From assembly GCA_015056735.1 (NCBI GenBank), contig SVFT01000011.1, forward strand, positions 1-64,000: a stretch of 64,000 nt of DNA, in the 5' to 3' direction. The notes under the pieces were generated by a model. The model did no database searches, had not been told where the DNA came from, and saw nothing but the letters and a program-made list of their open reading frames with translations. Positions 9,371 to 18,930 of this stretch are shown here, in pieces. The DNA comes from Lachnospiraceae bacterium (lineage in GTDB: Bacteria > Bacillota > Clostridia > Lachnospirales > Lachnospiraceae). Every line of letters starts with the position of its first letter. Positions within the stretch are counted from its first letter, which is position 1. The position numbers and the translations under genes are program-made.

Positions 9371-11641
9371 CTACCGCCGTGCCAATGTTTCAAACTCCTG
9401 TACCGAAACCGGTCTGGAATAAAAGTAACCCTGAAAGACTTCACATCCGACAGACTGAAGGAAGCTAACCTGCTCTTCTGTCTCCACACCTTCGCAGACA
9501 ACTTCCACGCCAAGCTTCTTAGAAAGATTGATCATAAACTCAAGGATCGTCTCACTTCTCTTTAGATGATCCGTTTTTTCAAGAAAACGCATGTCCATCT
9601 TGATCACGTCCACGTTTATATCCTTCAGGAGATTGAGCGATGAGTAGCCGCTTCCGAAATCATCCATCTCCACAACAAAACCCGCCTCATGCAGCTTGTC
9701 GATCAGATCCGTCAGCTTCTTCGGATCTCCCATTGCCGCTGTCTCTGTCAGTTCCAGACGGAGCTTTGCAGGATCGATGCCATATGTACGTACAAGCGAG
9801 GTAAACTGATCATAAATATCAAAGAAATAGAAATCATTCGGCGATATGTTGACCGAAATATACCGATCGTTATCGCCCTCTTCCTGCCACTTTTTAAGCA
9901 GGCGGCAGGCAAGATTCCAAATATGAATATCCATCTTCGCGATCACACCGTTTTTCTCGAAAACCGAAATAAAATCCGCGGGAAGGATCACGCCTTTCTT
10001 AGGGTGGATCCAGCGAACGAGCGCTTCCGCGCCAAGGATCCTGCGGTCTGCATCTACCTGCGGCTGCAGATAGATCGTAAGCTCTTCTTTTTCAAGCGCA
10101 CTATCCAACTCTCCGAGCATTGCCTGCTCACGAAGGAGCGCCTGACGCATCCCCTCATTGTAGTACGCGATACGGTTTCGGAAATCGCCTTTAACGGTCA
10201 TGATCGCCAGATTGGCGCGGTCACACATCGCGGATACCGGCATCGCACGATTCGTCACTTCATATACGCCGACATGGGTTACAAGCGGGAATTCCACATT
10301 GTTGTCGATCCGCGTCAGTTCTTCCGAAAAATGCAAAAAGACCTCTTCCTCGAAACGTTCTTTCGGGATCAAAAGTGCAAAATGATCATCGCCGAGTCGG
10401 CCGTACACATCAAATTCGCTGCAGTGTGTACGGAGTGCGTCCGCGATCCGCTTCAAAATGTAATCACCCGTGTATTGACCGAACAGGTCGTTTACCATTT
10501 TGAACTTGGCGATGTCGGAACAAAGCAAAAGGAACTCCGTATCAGGCCTCTCGCGGATCATCTGTTCCGCTCTGATATAGAAATACTCACGGTTAAAAAG
10601 CCCGGTCAATTCATCATGCGTAGATTGGAATCGTTCACGTTCAAGATTCTCGATCTCCTCCGTCATATCCATGATGCTGAAAAAGCTGCCGAGATATCGT
10701 CTCTTTGCATCCTCGATCCGCTTGAAAAAGATCTTGAGATACGTTTTGGTCCCACCGATCGTCGATGTCTTCGTATACGTGATGTCATCGTATTGATCTA
10801 GATGATGCAGATCGAAATCTTCCTGCAGGACTGTATGCTCGGAAAGTGCATCTTTCGTCTCCATAGCAAGCATACGGCGCACACTCTTATTGGTGTAGAT
10901 GCATTTCACCTGGTCAAAAATGATCAGACCTTCCACTGAGTCATCCGAAGCAAGCGCAAGTGTCCGGTCGACCAGCTCCTTGGGAATATAAACAAGCGCA
11001 AAATAGTGAAGACAGATCGCGCCAAACGCATATCCGTATACGGAAATATCCAGACTTGTTCCGAAGAACATACAATATGCATTGCACAGTACGATCGCAA
11101 GGATCAGGAAAAGGAACGGATAATACTTCTTCCGAAAAATCCTCGGCTCTCTCACCGTTTTGTACGCAAGAAGCAGAATGCTCGCTGTGATCAGGCCGTA
11201 GATTGGGATCATATGCACCCAAAAGAACCTGCCTGCCTCAAATTTAAAGATCGTGAGACCGTTAAATGCAGTCTGTACCACGTCAAAAGCAAGCCGGTGG
11301 TATACGTTGGAGCAGATATACGCCGTATCCCAGCAAAAGACCGCCCACCAGACAGCTTTGTTCATGTATACATCAGGGTCTTTCCCGATATAGACAAGAA
11401 GAAAACGCATCAGGTGATATACCAGCCAGTCCGTACCGGCAAAATACAAACCATATGCGATATGGCTCATCTCACTTGTTGTACAGAGGCCTTCAAAAAT
11501 GACCGTAAAGCAGATAAAAAGGCCTGCTGCTAATACTTTAGCGATATATCTGGCCGAATCGGTCTCATATTGATTGGACTTATATGTGTAATAACAGAGT
11601 ACGATGATAACAGGTATCAATGATGCAATGACAATATTCAT
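9371..11641 (-). CDS. Membrane-bound c-di-GMP phosphodiesterase with degenerate GGDEF domain
   Basis: The ATG at 11641 follows GAGGG; an in-frame TTG five codons upstream is less likely. The 756-residue protein begins with about seven membrane helices (residues 1-225), resembling the 7TM sensor regions of clostridial receptors. A PAS-like segment (about 230-330) follows, then a GGDEF domain whose signature reads RLGDDHF, so cyclase activity is probably lost. The C-terminal EAL domain keeps its metal and catalytic residues: AEALVRW, SVNISP, LELTE, DDFGSGYSS, KMD and EGVET. It should hydrolyse c-di-GMP to pGpG. It heads a three-gene transcript with a membrane protein and the response regulator. 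Confidence 0.92.
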   Translation of the reverse strand: MNIVIASLIPVIIVLCYYTYKSNQYETDSARYIAKVLAAGLFICFTVIFEGLCTTSEMSHIAYGLYFAGTDWLVYHLMRFLLVYIGKDPDVYMNKAVWWAVFCWDTAYICSNVYHRLAFDVVQTAFNGLTIFKFEAGRFFWVHMIPIYGLITASILLLAYKTVREPRIFRKKYYPFLFLILAIVLCNAYCMFFGTSLDISVYGYAFGAICLHYFALVYIPKELVDRTLALASDDSVEGLIIFDQVKCIYTNKSVRRMLAMETKDALSEHTVLQEDFDLHHLDQYDDITYTKTSTIGGTKTYLKIFFKRIEDAKRRYLGSFFSIMDMTEEIENLERERFQSTHDELTGLFNREYFYIRAEQMIRERPDTEFLLLCSDIAKFKMVNDLFGQYTGDYILKRIADALRTHCSEFDVYGRLGDDHFALLIPKERFEEEVFLHFSEELTRIDNNVEFPLVTHVGVYEVTNRAMPVSAMCDRANLAIMTVKGDFRNRIAYYNEGMRQALLREQAMLGELDSALEKEELTIYLQPQVDADRRILGAEALVRWIHPKKGVILPADFISVFEKNGVIAKMDIHIWNLACRLLKKWQEEGDNDRYISVNISPNDFYFFDIYDQFTSLVRTYGIDPAKLRLELTETAAMGDPKKLTDLIDKLHEAGFVVEMDDFGSGYSSLNLLKDINVDVIKMDMRFLEKTDHLKRSETILEFMINLSKKLGVEVVCEGVETEEQVSFLQSVGCEVFQGYFYSRPVSVQEFETLARR

Positions 11642-11677
11642 AGATTCCCTCTTCAACTCGCCACTTTAACTGTAATC

Positions 11678-11707
11678 AGTATAACATTTTTACAATTGTA
11701 TACACAA
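11678..11707 (-). promoter_or_regulatory. Promoter for the phosphodiesterase operon
   Basis: Minus strand: -35 TTGTGT (11702-11707), 18 bases, -10 TATACT (11678-11683). The ATG follows about 37 bases after the -10. Confidence 0.65.
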
Positions 11708-11716
11708 CATTTCTTT

Positions 11717-12631
11717 CTAACCGTCGATCTCTCCGTTTCGTATTTCGATCCCGTGCGTCAGAACAGGAAGGAGCAGATCTAGGCATTCCTGCACTGCCTT
11801 AGGACTTCCGGGAAGATTGATGATGATCGTCTTTCCGCGTAAGACACTGGCTGCGCGGGAAAGCATCGCCCTGGGCGTCAGTTTCATACTGTATGCTCTG
11901 ATCGCTTCCGCTATGCCGGGCGCATTCTTTTCTCCTGCTCTGAGCGTTGCTTCCGGCATATGATCGCGCGGCGAAAAGCCTGTTCCGCCTGTCGTAAACA
12001 AAACATCCGGCTTTCGCTCATCCGCTATCCGCACAAGCTCTTCATACGCACGCTCTTCATCGTCCGGGATCAGGCTCGTCTCTATCACATCATATCCGGC
12101 GGATTTCAGGATCCCGGCCATAAGCGGCCCGGCAGCATCTTCTCTCTCTCCGGCATACGCTCTGTCACTGGATGTGATGATCGCGGCGGTATGCACTCTC
12201 GCAAACGCATCTCCTGCATGAACGATCCCGCCTTTAAGCACTTTCGCAAAAACCCCTTGGCTCGGCATGATACACTCGCCGGTAATTTGGGATATCTCAC
12301 ATCCTGCATGACAGGTCTTCCCGATCTGCATGATCTCAAGGAGCACATCACCTGTACGAAAACGCGTCCCGATCGGATAGGACGGAAAATCGTATCCCGC
12401 GATCAGAAGATTTTCACCGAAGACGCCCGGCGTGATGAGATCCTTTACGCCTGAACGCTCACGAAATCTTTGGACAGCTTCAAAAGAAAGAAGACTCACC
12501 TGCCTGTCACTGCCTGCATGGGCGTCCCCTTCCAGCCCATGGTTTTCAACGATCCTGCAGGATCCTATGTCTTCTTTACGTGTTCCTTTTTCTTTGCTGA
12601 TGCATACAGCTTTGATCGTTCCCATATGCAT
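11717..12631 (-). CDS. MOSC domain-MogA fusion, molybdenum cofactor biosynthesis
   Basis: A 304-residue fusion. Residues 1-145 are a MOSC domain with the conserved GLEGDAHAG, FGENL and the cysteine in GKTCHAGC, which in MOSC proteins carries or transfers sulfur near the molybdenum centre. Residues about 148-304 are a MogA/MoaB domain (TTGGTGFSPRD, NLPGSPKAVQE) that adenylylates molybdopterin before metal insertion. The start shares a base with the stop of moaA (TAATG), so the two are coupled; the ATG two codons later is an alternative. It is the last gene of the ten-gene cofactor operon. Confidence 0.9.
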   Translation of the reverse strand: MHMGTIKAVCISKEKGTRKEDIGSCRIVENHGLEGDAHAGSDRQVSLLSFEAVQRFRERSGVKDLITPGVFGENLLIAGYDFPSYPIGTRFRTGDVLLEIMQIGKTCHAGCEISQITGECIMPSQGVFAKVLKGGIVHAGDAFARVHTAAIITSSDRAYAGEREDAAGPLMAGILKSAGYDVIETSLIPDDEERAYEELVRIADERKPDVLFTTGGTGFSPRDHMPEATLRAGEKNAPGIAEAIRAYSMKLTPRAMLSRAASVLRGKTIIINLPGSPKAVQECLDLLLPVLTHGIEIRNGEIDG

Positions 12632-13581
12632 TATCCCCCTATCTGAACCATTCTTCTTGTATCAGAGCCTGTATCACTTCCGAAATCGTGCGCCGCGGGT
12701 TTGTCTTTGATCGCCGATTCGATCGCAGATCTTATTGTTGTGTGATCTGCGCCGTTTCGAAGAAGCCTGCGCAGATCAACGCCGCTCGCATACTGCAGGC
12801 ACGTTTTCAGATACCCGTCAGCCGTAAGCCTGATCCTGTTGCATGCATCGCAGAACCGATGTGACATCGGACTGATAAAACCGATCCTGCTTTCGGATCC
12901 GTTCATTCTGTAGTACTGCGCAGGTCCCGTCAGATCCGGCGCATTCCCGACCGGTTCCGCTATAACCGGTCCAAGCCTTCCTATGATCACATCCGTCGGA
13001 ATGCCTGTCAGTTCATGCATACATCCGATCGGCATGAGCTCTATGAAACGGATATCGACCGATATGCGCTCTGCAAATGCACACAGTGCTTCGATCTCGC
13101 TTTCGTTGACGCCTTTGATCGGAACACAGTTTAGCTTAACGGACAATCCTGCTTCCTTTGCGGCATCTATCCCTTTTAGCACAAGGCCAAGCTCGTCACG
13201 CCCCGTCAGTTTCATGAACGTATCTCGATCAAGTGTATCAAGGCTGATGTTCACGCCTAGAAGTCCTGCCTCACGCAGCGCCTTCGCATGTTCCGAAAGC
13301 CTGCAACCGTTCGTCGTCATATAAACATCGCAAGGGAGCATCGAAACAAGAGATACTACTCCTTTTCGCACAAGCGGCTCCCCGCCCGTCAATCTGATCT
13401 TTCTGATGCCAAGCTCTTTTAGGATCCCCGTCAGAGTCTGCAACTCTTCAAAAGACAGCACATCTTTATGCTCCAGATGCCTGATCCCCTCTTCCGGCAT
13501 GCAATATCGGCATCGAAGATTACATTTGTCCGTAACGGAAAGCCTGAGATATTCTATTTTTCTCCCTTTTCCGTCTGTCAT
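12631..13581 (-). CDS. moaA: GTP 3',8-cyclase MoaA (radical SAM)
   Basis: This 316-residue enzyme catalyses the first step of molybdopterin synthesis, converting GTP to 3',8-cyclo-GTP. The radical SAM cluster motif CNLRCRYC lies at about residues 20-27. The C-terminal second Fe-S cluster motif CDACNRIRLTADG and a later cysteine (TCLQ) are present, as is the conserved Gly-Gly end. This combination separates MoaA from peptide-modifying radical SAM enzymes. GGGGG lies six bases before the ATG. It follows modB by 13 bases. Confidence 0.95.
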   Translation of the reverse strand: MTDGKGRKIEYLRLSVTDKCNLRCRYCMPEEGIRHLEHKDVLSFEELQTLTGILKELGIRKIRLTGGEPLVRKGVVSLVSMLPCDVYMTTNGCRLSEHAKALREAGLLGVNISLDTLDRDTFMKLTGRDELGLVLKGIDAAKEAGLSVKLNCVPIKGVNESEIEALCAFAERISVDIRFIELMPIGCMHELTGIPTDVIIGRLGPVIAEPVGNAPDLTGPAQYYRMNGSESRIGFISPMSHRFCDACNRIRLTADGYLKTCLQYASGVDLRRLLRNGADHTTIRSAIESAIKDKPAAHDFGSDTGSDTRRMVQIGG

Positions 13582-13594
13582 GAAATCCCCCGTT

Positions 13595-14293
13595 TCATCC
13601 GCGCATCCTTCGGTCAGGATTTATGCGCTCATCCGTTGTATAGCGTCTGCTGCTCCAGAAGTTCATGAGCGCCAGCATGCAAAATGCAAGACACATGATG
13701 ATAATGACCCAGACATAGGCCATCTCGCGATTTCCTCCCTGCATAGAGGAATAAACAGCAATAGACATTGTACGTGTCTTTCCGGGAAGATTTCCGGCGA
13801 TCATGATAGTAGCCCCAAACTCACCAAGCGCCCTTGCAAACGAAAGTGTCGTTCCCGCTGCGATGCCCGGCCAGGAAAGCGGAAGCCATACCTTAAAGAA
13901 TATGACTCTTTCCGAATATCCGATCGTCCGTGCCGCATCGATCAATTCGGTGTCCATTTGCTGAAAGGCACCCATGGTTGTGATATACATGATCGGAAAA
14001 GACACAATGACCGCTGCTATGACAGCCCCCTGCCATGTAAAGAGCACCTGAAGCCCCAAAGAAGCGAGAAATCTTCCTATCGTAGAGTTTTTTCCGAAGA
14101 TGATCAGCAAAAAAAAGCCCGTTACCGTGGGCGGTAAAACCATCGGAAGAGACAACAGGCTGTCGATCAGAAATCGAAATCTTTTCATTGGGAATACAAG
14201 TCTCGCAAACAGGATCCCCAGAAAAAATGTAAATATCGTCGATACCGCAGCGATCTTCAATGAGATCCACAGCGGCGAAAGATCAAAATCCAT
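13595..14293 (-). CDS. modB: Molybdate ABC transporter permease ModB
   Basis: A 232-residue inner-membrane permease with about five helices and the ATPase-docking loop DAARTIGYSERVIFFKVWLP followed by GEFGATIMIAGN, typical of ModB. The ATG at 14293 is chosen over a TTG three codons upstream. It overlaps the end of modA by 11 bases, with weak ribosome binding and presumably coupled translation. No modC ATPase gene is found in the window, so the energising subunit must be encoded elsewhere or be shared. Confidence 0.93.
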   Translation of the reverse strand: MDFDLSPLWISLKIAAVSTIFTFFLGILFARLVFPMKRFRFLIDSLLSLPMVLPPTVTGFFLLIIFGKNSTIGRFLASLGLQVLFTWQGAVIAAVIVSFPIMYITTMGAFQQMDTELIDAARTIGYSERVIFFKVWLPLSWPGIAAGTTLSFARALGEFGATIMIAGNLPGKTRTMSIAVYSSMQGGNREMAYVWVIIIMCLAFCMLALMNFWSSRRYTTDERINPDRRMRG

Positions 14294-15080
14294 ACTTTTC
14301 AAACACTTTCTTGGCTGTATCGCTCTTTAGAAATGCAATGAACTCTGCGGATGCTTCCGGATGCTCCGTCGCTTTTACGATTCCGACAGGATAGATGACT
14401 TTCCTGCAGGAGCCTTCCGGCGCTGTGGCTACGATCCGAACCTGATCGGTCAAAACGGCATCAGTCCGGTAGACCACGCCGCAGTCAACCGAGCCTTCCT
14501 CCACCCACGTCAGGACCGTGCGTACATTACCGCCGTAATTGGCTTTGCTTTTTACCGCATCCTGGATACCGAGCGAGGTGAACACTTCCTCCCCATACTG
14601 CCCTGCCGGTACGCTTTCCGGATCGCCGAGGCCGATCATCGACACCTTATCTGTGGCGACATCTTCAAAAGATGTGATGTCCTTATCACTTGATGAGGGA
14701 ACGACCAAAACGATCTTGTTCTCCAGCAATTCAGTGATACTTTCGCTGTCCATCAGGCCCTCTTTATCCAGTGCATCCATCTGTTTCGTCGATGCAGAGA
14801 AGAAAAGATCGGCAGGCGCACCTTCTTCGATCTGTGTCTGGAGCGCGCCGGAGCTTGCAAAAGAAAAGGTAAGCAGCGTATCCGGATGCCCCTTTTCGTA
14901 GATCGTCTCCAATTCCGTACAGGCATCCGTTAACGATGCGGCAGCAAGCACGGTAAGCGATACCGTATCGCCGGTTGATCCCGTTTGGGACTCATCTTCG
15001 GAAACAGTTCCGGCACTGCATGCGCAAAGAACGATCGCGCACAACGCAGTTAACATAACTTCATTTATCTTATGATTCAT
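14283..15080 (-). CDS. modA: Molybdate-binding lipoprotein ModA
   Basis: A 265-residue binding protein with a lipoprotein signal ending in the LCAC lipobox near residue 21. It contains ModA-type phrases: LTVLAAASLTDACTELE, FSFASSGALQTQIEEGAPADLFFSAS (read in two parts) and GSVDCGVVYRTDA. It captures molybdate or tungstate outside the membrane for ModB. The ATG at 15080 is preferred over the adjacent TTG. It begins five bases after moaC ends. Confidence 0.94.
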   Translation of the reverse strand: MNHKINEVMLTALCAIVLCACSAGTVSEDESQTGSTGDTVSLTVLAAASLTDACTELETIYEKGHPDTLLTFSFASSGALQTQIEEGAPADLFFSASTKQMDALDKEGLMDSESITELLENKIVLVVPSSSDKDITSFEDVATDKVSMIGLGDPESVPAGQYGEEVFTSLGIQDAVKSKANYGGNVRTVLTWVEEGSVDCGVVYRTDAVLTDQVRIVATAPEGSCRKVIYPVGIVKATEHPEASAEFIAFLKSDTAKKVFEKYGF

Positions 15081-15084
15081 CAAT

Positions 15085-15564
15085 TCACTTTTTCCTTACG
15101 TAATGTCCGCTTTTTCCGCCGTCTTTTTCCAGCAGGCGGATCGCGGATATCTCCATTGACTTATCGATTGCCTTACACATGTCATAGACGGTAAGAAGCG
15201 CGACGCTGACACCGCATAACGCTTCCATCTCGGCACCGGTCCTGTCATTCAGCCGCACACTGCATGTGCAGCGAATATACCCTTCCTCAGGGCTTACCTC
15301 AAAGTCAATGCTCACCTTGGAAAGGTTAAGCTGATGGCAGAGCGGGATCAGATCAGACGTCCTTTTTGCCGCCATAATCCCCGCGATGCGGGCCGCTGCG
15401 AGCACGTCTCCCTTGGGTGCCGCACCTTCCGTAACCGCCCTGATCGCTTCATCGCTCATGGAGATGTGACCGTCTGCCACGGCATAACGCGCGGTAGCAT
15501 CCTTTTCGGAAATATCAACCATGACCGCATTACCGTTTTTATCGATATGTGTAAGACTGTTCAT
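15085..15564 (-). CDS. moaC: Cyclic pyranopterin monophosphate synthase MoaC
   Basis: A 159-residue enzyme that turns the MoaA product into cyclic pyranopterin monophosphate. It has the family motifs [29 protein letters not shown] and [14 protein letters not shown], and full normal length. AGAGGATACATGAT precedes the ATG. It is 23 bases after the MoeA-like gene and directly before modA. The molybdopterin synthase subunits that act next, MoaD and MoaE, are not encoded in the window. Confidence 0.96.
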   Translation of the reverse strand: MNSLTHIDKNGNAVMVDISEKDATARYAVADGHISMSDEAIRAVTEGAAPKGDVLAAARIAGIMAAKRTSDLIPLCHQLNLSKVSIDFEVSPEEGYIRCTCSVRLNDRTGAEMEALCGVSVALLTVYDMCKAIDKSMEISAIRLLEKDGGKSGHYVRKK

Positions 15565-15587
15565 ATCATGTATCCTCTTTGATCGTT

Positions 15588-16622
15588 TTATTTTCCGAAG
15601 CCGCAGTCAGGAAAATGACACTGCGCACAGTTTTTGCAAAGGCCGCCTTCCCCGTACTCTGCAAGGTCATCCGCAGTGAGTTCTTCCCGTGCCAGGATCC
15701 TCGGAAGGACGAGGTCGAATATCGTTCTTTTTGCATACATCACGCATCCCGGAAGCCCGACAACAGGGATCGAACGCCCAGCATGCTCCAGGTACGAGAG
15801 AAGAAACATCGCCCCCGGGAGGACCGGTGCACCGTATGACACGATCCGTGCGCCGGTATCCTTTATCGCTTTTGGTGTCCTGTCATCCGGATCGACACTC
15901 ATTCCGCCGCTTACAAGGATCATTTCTGCTCCCTTTTCGGCTTGCGCAGTGATCTCTTCCGTTATCTTCGTCGGATCGTCCGAAAGGATCGTCTGCGCGA
16001 TCACCCGGACTTCGTATTCCCCTAGCTTATCCCTTAAGACCGGTCCAAATGCATCTATGATCCTGCCGGATGCTACTTCGCTTCCTGTCGTGACGATCCC
16101 TGCGGTTTTGATCGAAAAAGAAAGGATCTTCAGGATCGACTCGTCTCCCGCTACGCGTAAAGCCTCATCCATCGCTTCCTTTTCAATAACAAGCGGGATG
16201 ATCCTCGTTCCGGCGACGCATTCTCCTGCCCTGACCGGAAAATTCCCATTTGTGGTTGCGATCATCATCCTGCCAAGCGAATTCACCGCGCGAAGTGCGT
16301 CAGTCCTGATCTTAAGAAGTCCGTCTTTTGCCGCAAAGATCGATATTTTCCCTTCACCGGGCTCAGATGCGCGAAAATCGTCCGATCCCTTTGTGCAGAT
16401 ATCATAAAGGATCTTTGCCGCCTCCTCTTCATGGAGCATGCCTTCATGCTTTTCCCATATATACAGATTCTCCTTGCCGACGGACAGAAGGACCGGAATA
16501 TCTTCTTCCGTTACGATATGACCCTTTTTAAATACCGGCCCTTTGAATCTTCCAGGGATGATCTGCGTGATGTCGTGGCACAGAACATGTCCGACCGCGT
16601 CCGTTGTTTTCACCAGTTTCAT
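15588..16622 (-). CDS. MoeA-like molybdopterin-binding protein with Cys-rich C-terminus
   Basis: The ATG at 16622 overlaps the mobA-mobB stop as ATGA and has AAGGAT upstream. The protein has 344 residues. A central MoCF-type molybdopterin-binding domain is seen at about 170-315 ([25 protein letters not shown]). It differs from true MoeA, which is encoded at 17692-18915. The last 16 residues hold four cysteines ([16 protein letters not shown]), a tail that could bind a metal or Fe-S cluster. Relatives are often found with molybdenum hydroxylase maturation genes; that link is recalled, not tested. Exact function is unknown. Confidence 0.8.
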   Translation of the reverse strand: MKLVKTTDAVGHVLCHDITQIIPGRFKGPVFKKGHIVTEEDIPVLLSVGKENLYIWEKHEGMLHEEEAAKILYDICTKGSDDFRASEPGEGKISIFAAKDGLLKIRTDALRAVNSLGRMMIATTNGNFPVRAGECVAGTRIIPLVIEKEAMDEALRVAGDESILKILSFSIKTAGIVTTGSEVASGRIIDAFGPVLRDKLGEYEVRVIAQTILSDDPTKITEEITAQAEKGAEMILVSGGMSVDPDDRTPKAIKDTGARIVSYGAPVLPGAMFLLSYLEHAGRSIPVVGLPGCVMYAKRTIFDLVLPRILAREELTADDLAEYGEGGLCKNCAQCHFPDCGFGK

Positions 16623-17695
16623 GCTTCGATATCCTTCTCGAAATAGTTTTTGATGCACAAAAAAATCCCCTTCGCATCCTCCGGATCAAATACCGGAACT
16701 TCCATGCTTATAGGGGAAATACAGTCGGTTGCCACACATATGAGAGATTCTTTCGAGCAGACGCTTTGGTCATAGATCGCGCCCCGGATCACCTCGACTT
16801 TCGGGTAGGAAGAATCCTTCATACCCTCAATGATCACAACATCGGGCGGAGCATCGGATGCACACATCATCCGAATAAGAGAATCCGGATCCGTTTTTTG
16901 CGCATTGTGAAAACAATACCTTGTATCCGAAAATACAGCGGTCTTCACTGCTCCCGCTTGCCTGAACCGATCCGAATCACTTCCCGGAAGATCCGAAAAA
17001 GCGTCATGTCCGTCATGCTTGATCACGCCAACCGACATACCGTCATTTATAAACTCGTTGATCAGGCGCTCAATAAGCCCTGTTTTGCCGCTGTCGGAAA
17101 ATCCGCTCACGCAAAATACGAGCGGCCTTAAAGCCTCTCTTAATTCTTCGCGTGTATTCAGATTTCTGACCGTCTTTTTGTCAAAAACCGTCTGCTCCAG
17201 CGTAATATATCTTGTCGCCACGCGGGAAAAGATCTCGCGAAGCCTGTACTTTCCGGCGGCGATCAGTTCTTCGATGACAGGAAGAACACTCTTTTTGTAG
17301 ATCGCGCAGAGCGGATGTATATGCGCATCGTCGGCTATGACATAGCAATCATAGTCGGAAGAGATGTACCCTGCCATGTAGGAAACGAGCTCTTTCCTGA
17401 TAAAAGGCATATCAGCCGCGCAGATAAATACGTACTCTTCACCGGCATGCAATAGGACCTGCCGGATGCCCTCCATCGGGCCGATCCCGGCATTCTCATC
17501 GTAGACCGCATGAAACCCCATGTCCTCATATGCTCTGTTTCTGCCTGCGGAAACGATGGTTTCGGAAAAGCCTCCGAGTTCTTTCGCGATCCTGCTGATC
17601 ATGCGCTCATTTCCGATCCGTATCAGCGCCTTGTCCGTCCCCATTCGGGAACTCTTCCCACCGGCAAGTATGCCAATCGAAATATTCCGCTTCAT
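16619..17695 (-). CDS. MobA-MobB fusion, molybdenum cofactor nucleotidylation
   Basis: A 358-residue fusion. Residues 1 to about 185 are MobA-like, with the nucleotide-binding LAGGKSSRMGTDKAL and AADMPFI; MobA attaches GMP (or in some relatives CMP) to the cofactor. Residues about 190-358 are MobB-like, with the P-loop GFSDSGKTGLIERL and KHDGHDAF. MobB is an accessory GTPase. Both neighbours overlap it by 4 bases (ATGA), moeA upstream and the MoeA-like gene downstream. Normally the two are separate genes or a fusion in either order. Confidence 0.9.
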   Translation of the reverse strand: MKRNISIGILAGGKSSRMGTDKALIRIGNERMISRIAKELGGFSETIVSAGRNRAYEDMGFHAVYDENAGIGPMEGIRQVLLHAGEEYVFICAADMPFIRKELVSYMAGYISSDYDCYVIADDAHIHPLCAIYKKSVLPVIEELIAAGKYRLREIFSRVATRYITLEQTVFDKKTVRNLNTREELREALRPLVFCVSGFSDSGKTGLIERLINEFINDGMSVGVIKHDGHDAFSDLPGSDSDRFRQAGAVKTAVFSDTRYCFHNAQKTDPDSLIRMMCASDAPPDVVIIEGMKDSSYPKVEVIRGAIYDQSVCSKESLICVATDCISPISMEVPVFDPEDAKGIFLCIKNYFEKDIEA

Positions 17696-18915
17696 GTATA
17701 CTTCATCCTTCTGATCGAAACCGTGTCGCCGACCGATACGTGTGTATCCGCCGGAATATCGATGTAGCAGTTACATGTATTCATATTGCCAAAGACTGAT
17801 GACATATGCCTGTCTGTGGGAAGATATACATTCCCGGCATCCACATATGCCCGTACGAGTCTCCGCATCGCATTTACTTTATCATAAGGATCACACAATA
17901 CCGCTTTGCCAACCTCCGTATCAAGCGCCTCACATCCTGTCAGTTTTGCCGAGAGCGGCGGAAAATACAGGTCAAAATTGGCAAGTGCCGCATAAGGATT
18001 ACCGGAAAGGCTTAAGATGATCCTGTTCCTGTATACACTTGCGATCGTAGGGGTCCCGGGCTGGATATTGATGCGCGTAAAGAGAACCTTCGCACCGATA
18101 TCAGCTAAGATCTCCGCAATAAGATCACGCTTGCCGACACTGACGCCTCCCGTTGTGATCACGACATCTGCTGTTTCTGCCGCCTTAACGATATGACTGC
18201 GTATCTCTTCAAAGTCATCCGCACAGTCCTCTGCATAGGATACCTCAAAGCCGTCGCTCTTCACAGAAGCAGCCAGCATATAGCGGATGTTTCCGTAGAT
18301 GCATCCGGCAGGGAGACAGTCTCCCGGCTTTGCAAGTTCGCTTCCTGTGGAAATGATCGCTGCCCTGATCGGACGCACTACGCTGACCCTGTCAAGTCCA
18401 AGCGATGCGAGGAGCCCGATCTCGGTCCTTCCGATCCGTCTGCCGGCGTTAAGGACTGTAGTCCCTTTTTGTATCTCTTCACCTGCATGGCAGTAATTCA
18501 TATATCGACGTGCAGGTGTATATATTTCGACCTCGTCCTCGCCAAGGTCCGTGTCTTCCTGCCTGATCACAGCATCAAAGCCGGCCGGTATCATACCTCC
18601 CGTCATGATTCTGACAGCCGTCCCTGCCTCATAAACGTTCGTTGCAGCATCTCCCGCAAGGATCTCCGACAGCACCCTGAGCCTGGTCGGCTTTTCTCTT
18701 GAGGCGCCTTCCGTGTCCGAAGATCTCACGGCGTAACCGTCCATGGCAGACCGCGCAAAAGAAGGAACATCGCAATGCGCTACAAGATCATGCGCAAGGA
18801 TATGACCATACGCCTCTTCCGAAGATACCGTAAGCTCATCGCAGATCTTATTTATATTTGCGATTATCATTCCGATCGCTTCTTCAATCTCTATACGCTG
18901 TTTCATCCCTGCCAT
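17692..18915 (-). CDS. moeA: Molybdopterin molybdenumtransferase MoeA
   Basis: This 407-residue enzyme inserts molybdate into adenylylated molybdopterin. Family motifs are present: FARSAMDGYAVRS, GTAVRIMTGGMIPAGFDAVIRQED (seen in pieces), TGGVSVGKRDL and SGNPYAALANFDLY, with the C-terminal beta domain (about 340-405). Its length is standard. The start lies 15 bases after budA; an ATG three codons later is also possible. It ends in ATGA shared with the mobA-mobB start. Confidence 0.95.
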   Translation of the reverse strand: MAGMKQRIEIEEAIGMIIANINKICDELTVSSEEAYGHILAHDLVAHCDVPSFARSAMDGYAVRSSDTEGASREKPTRLRVLSEILAGDAATNVYEAGTAVRIMTGGMIPAGFDAVIRQEDTDLGEDEVEIYTPARRYMNYCHAGEEIQKGTTVLNAGRRIGRTEIGLLASLGLDRVSVVRPIRAAIISTGSELAKPGDCLPAGCIYGNIRYMLAASVKSDGFEVSYAEDCADDFEEIRSHIVKAAETADVVITTGGVSVGKRDLIAEILADIGAKVLFTRINIQPGTPTIASVYRNRIILSLSGNPYAALANFDLYFPPLSAKLTGCEALDTEVGKAVLCDPYDKVNAMRRLVRAYVDAGNVYLPTDRHMSSVFGNMNTCNCYIDIPADTHVSVGDTVSIRRMKYT

Positions 18916-18930
18916 TCCCGATCGCCTGAC

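Noticed and set aside
9689..10801. A 370-codon open frame on the plus strand
   Set aside because: It is antisense to the EAL/GGDEF gene, has no recognisable domain and no ribosome binding site, while the minus-strand protein has complete motifs.
12631..13581. The radical SAM protein as a peptide-modifying enzyme for the export locus
   Set aside because: It has the full MoaA signature, including the C-terminal second cluster and Gly-Gly end, and is embedded in a cofactor operon over 25 kb away.
13406..14137. A 243-codon plus-strand frame across moaA and modB
   Set aside because: It crosses two well-supported genes on the opposite strand and has low-complexity composition.
15634..16407. A 257-codon plus-strand frame
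   Set aside because: It is antisense to the MoeA-like gene; its Ser/Pro/Ile-rich composition is typical of a shadow frame.
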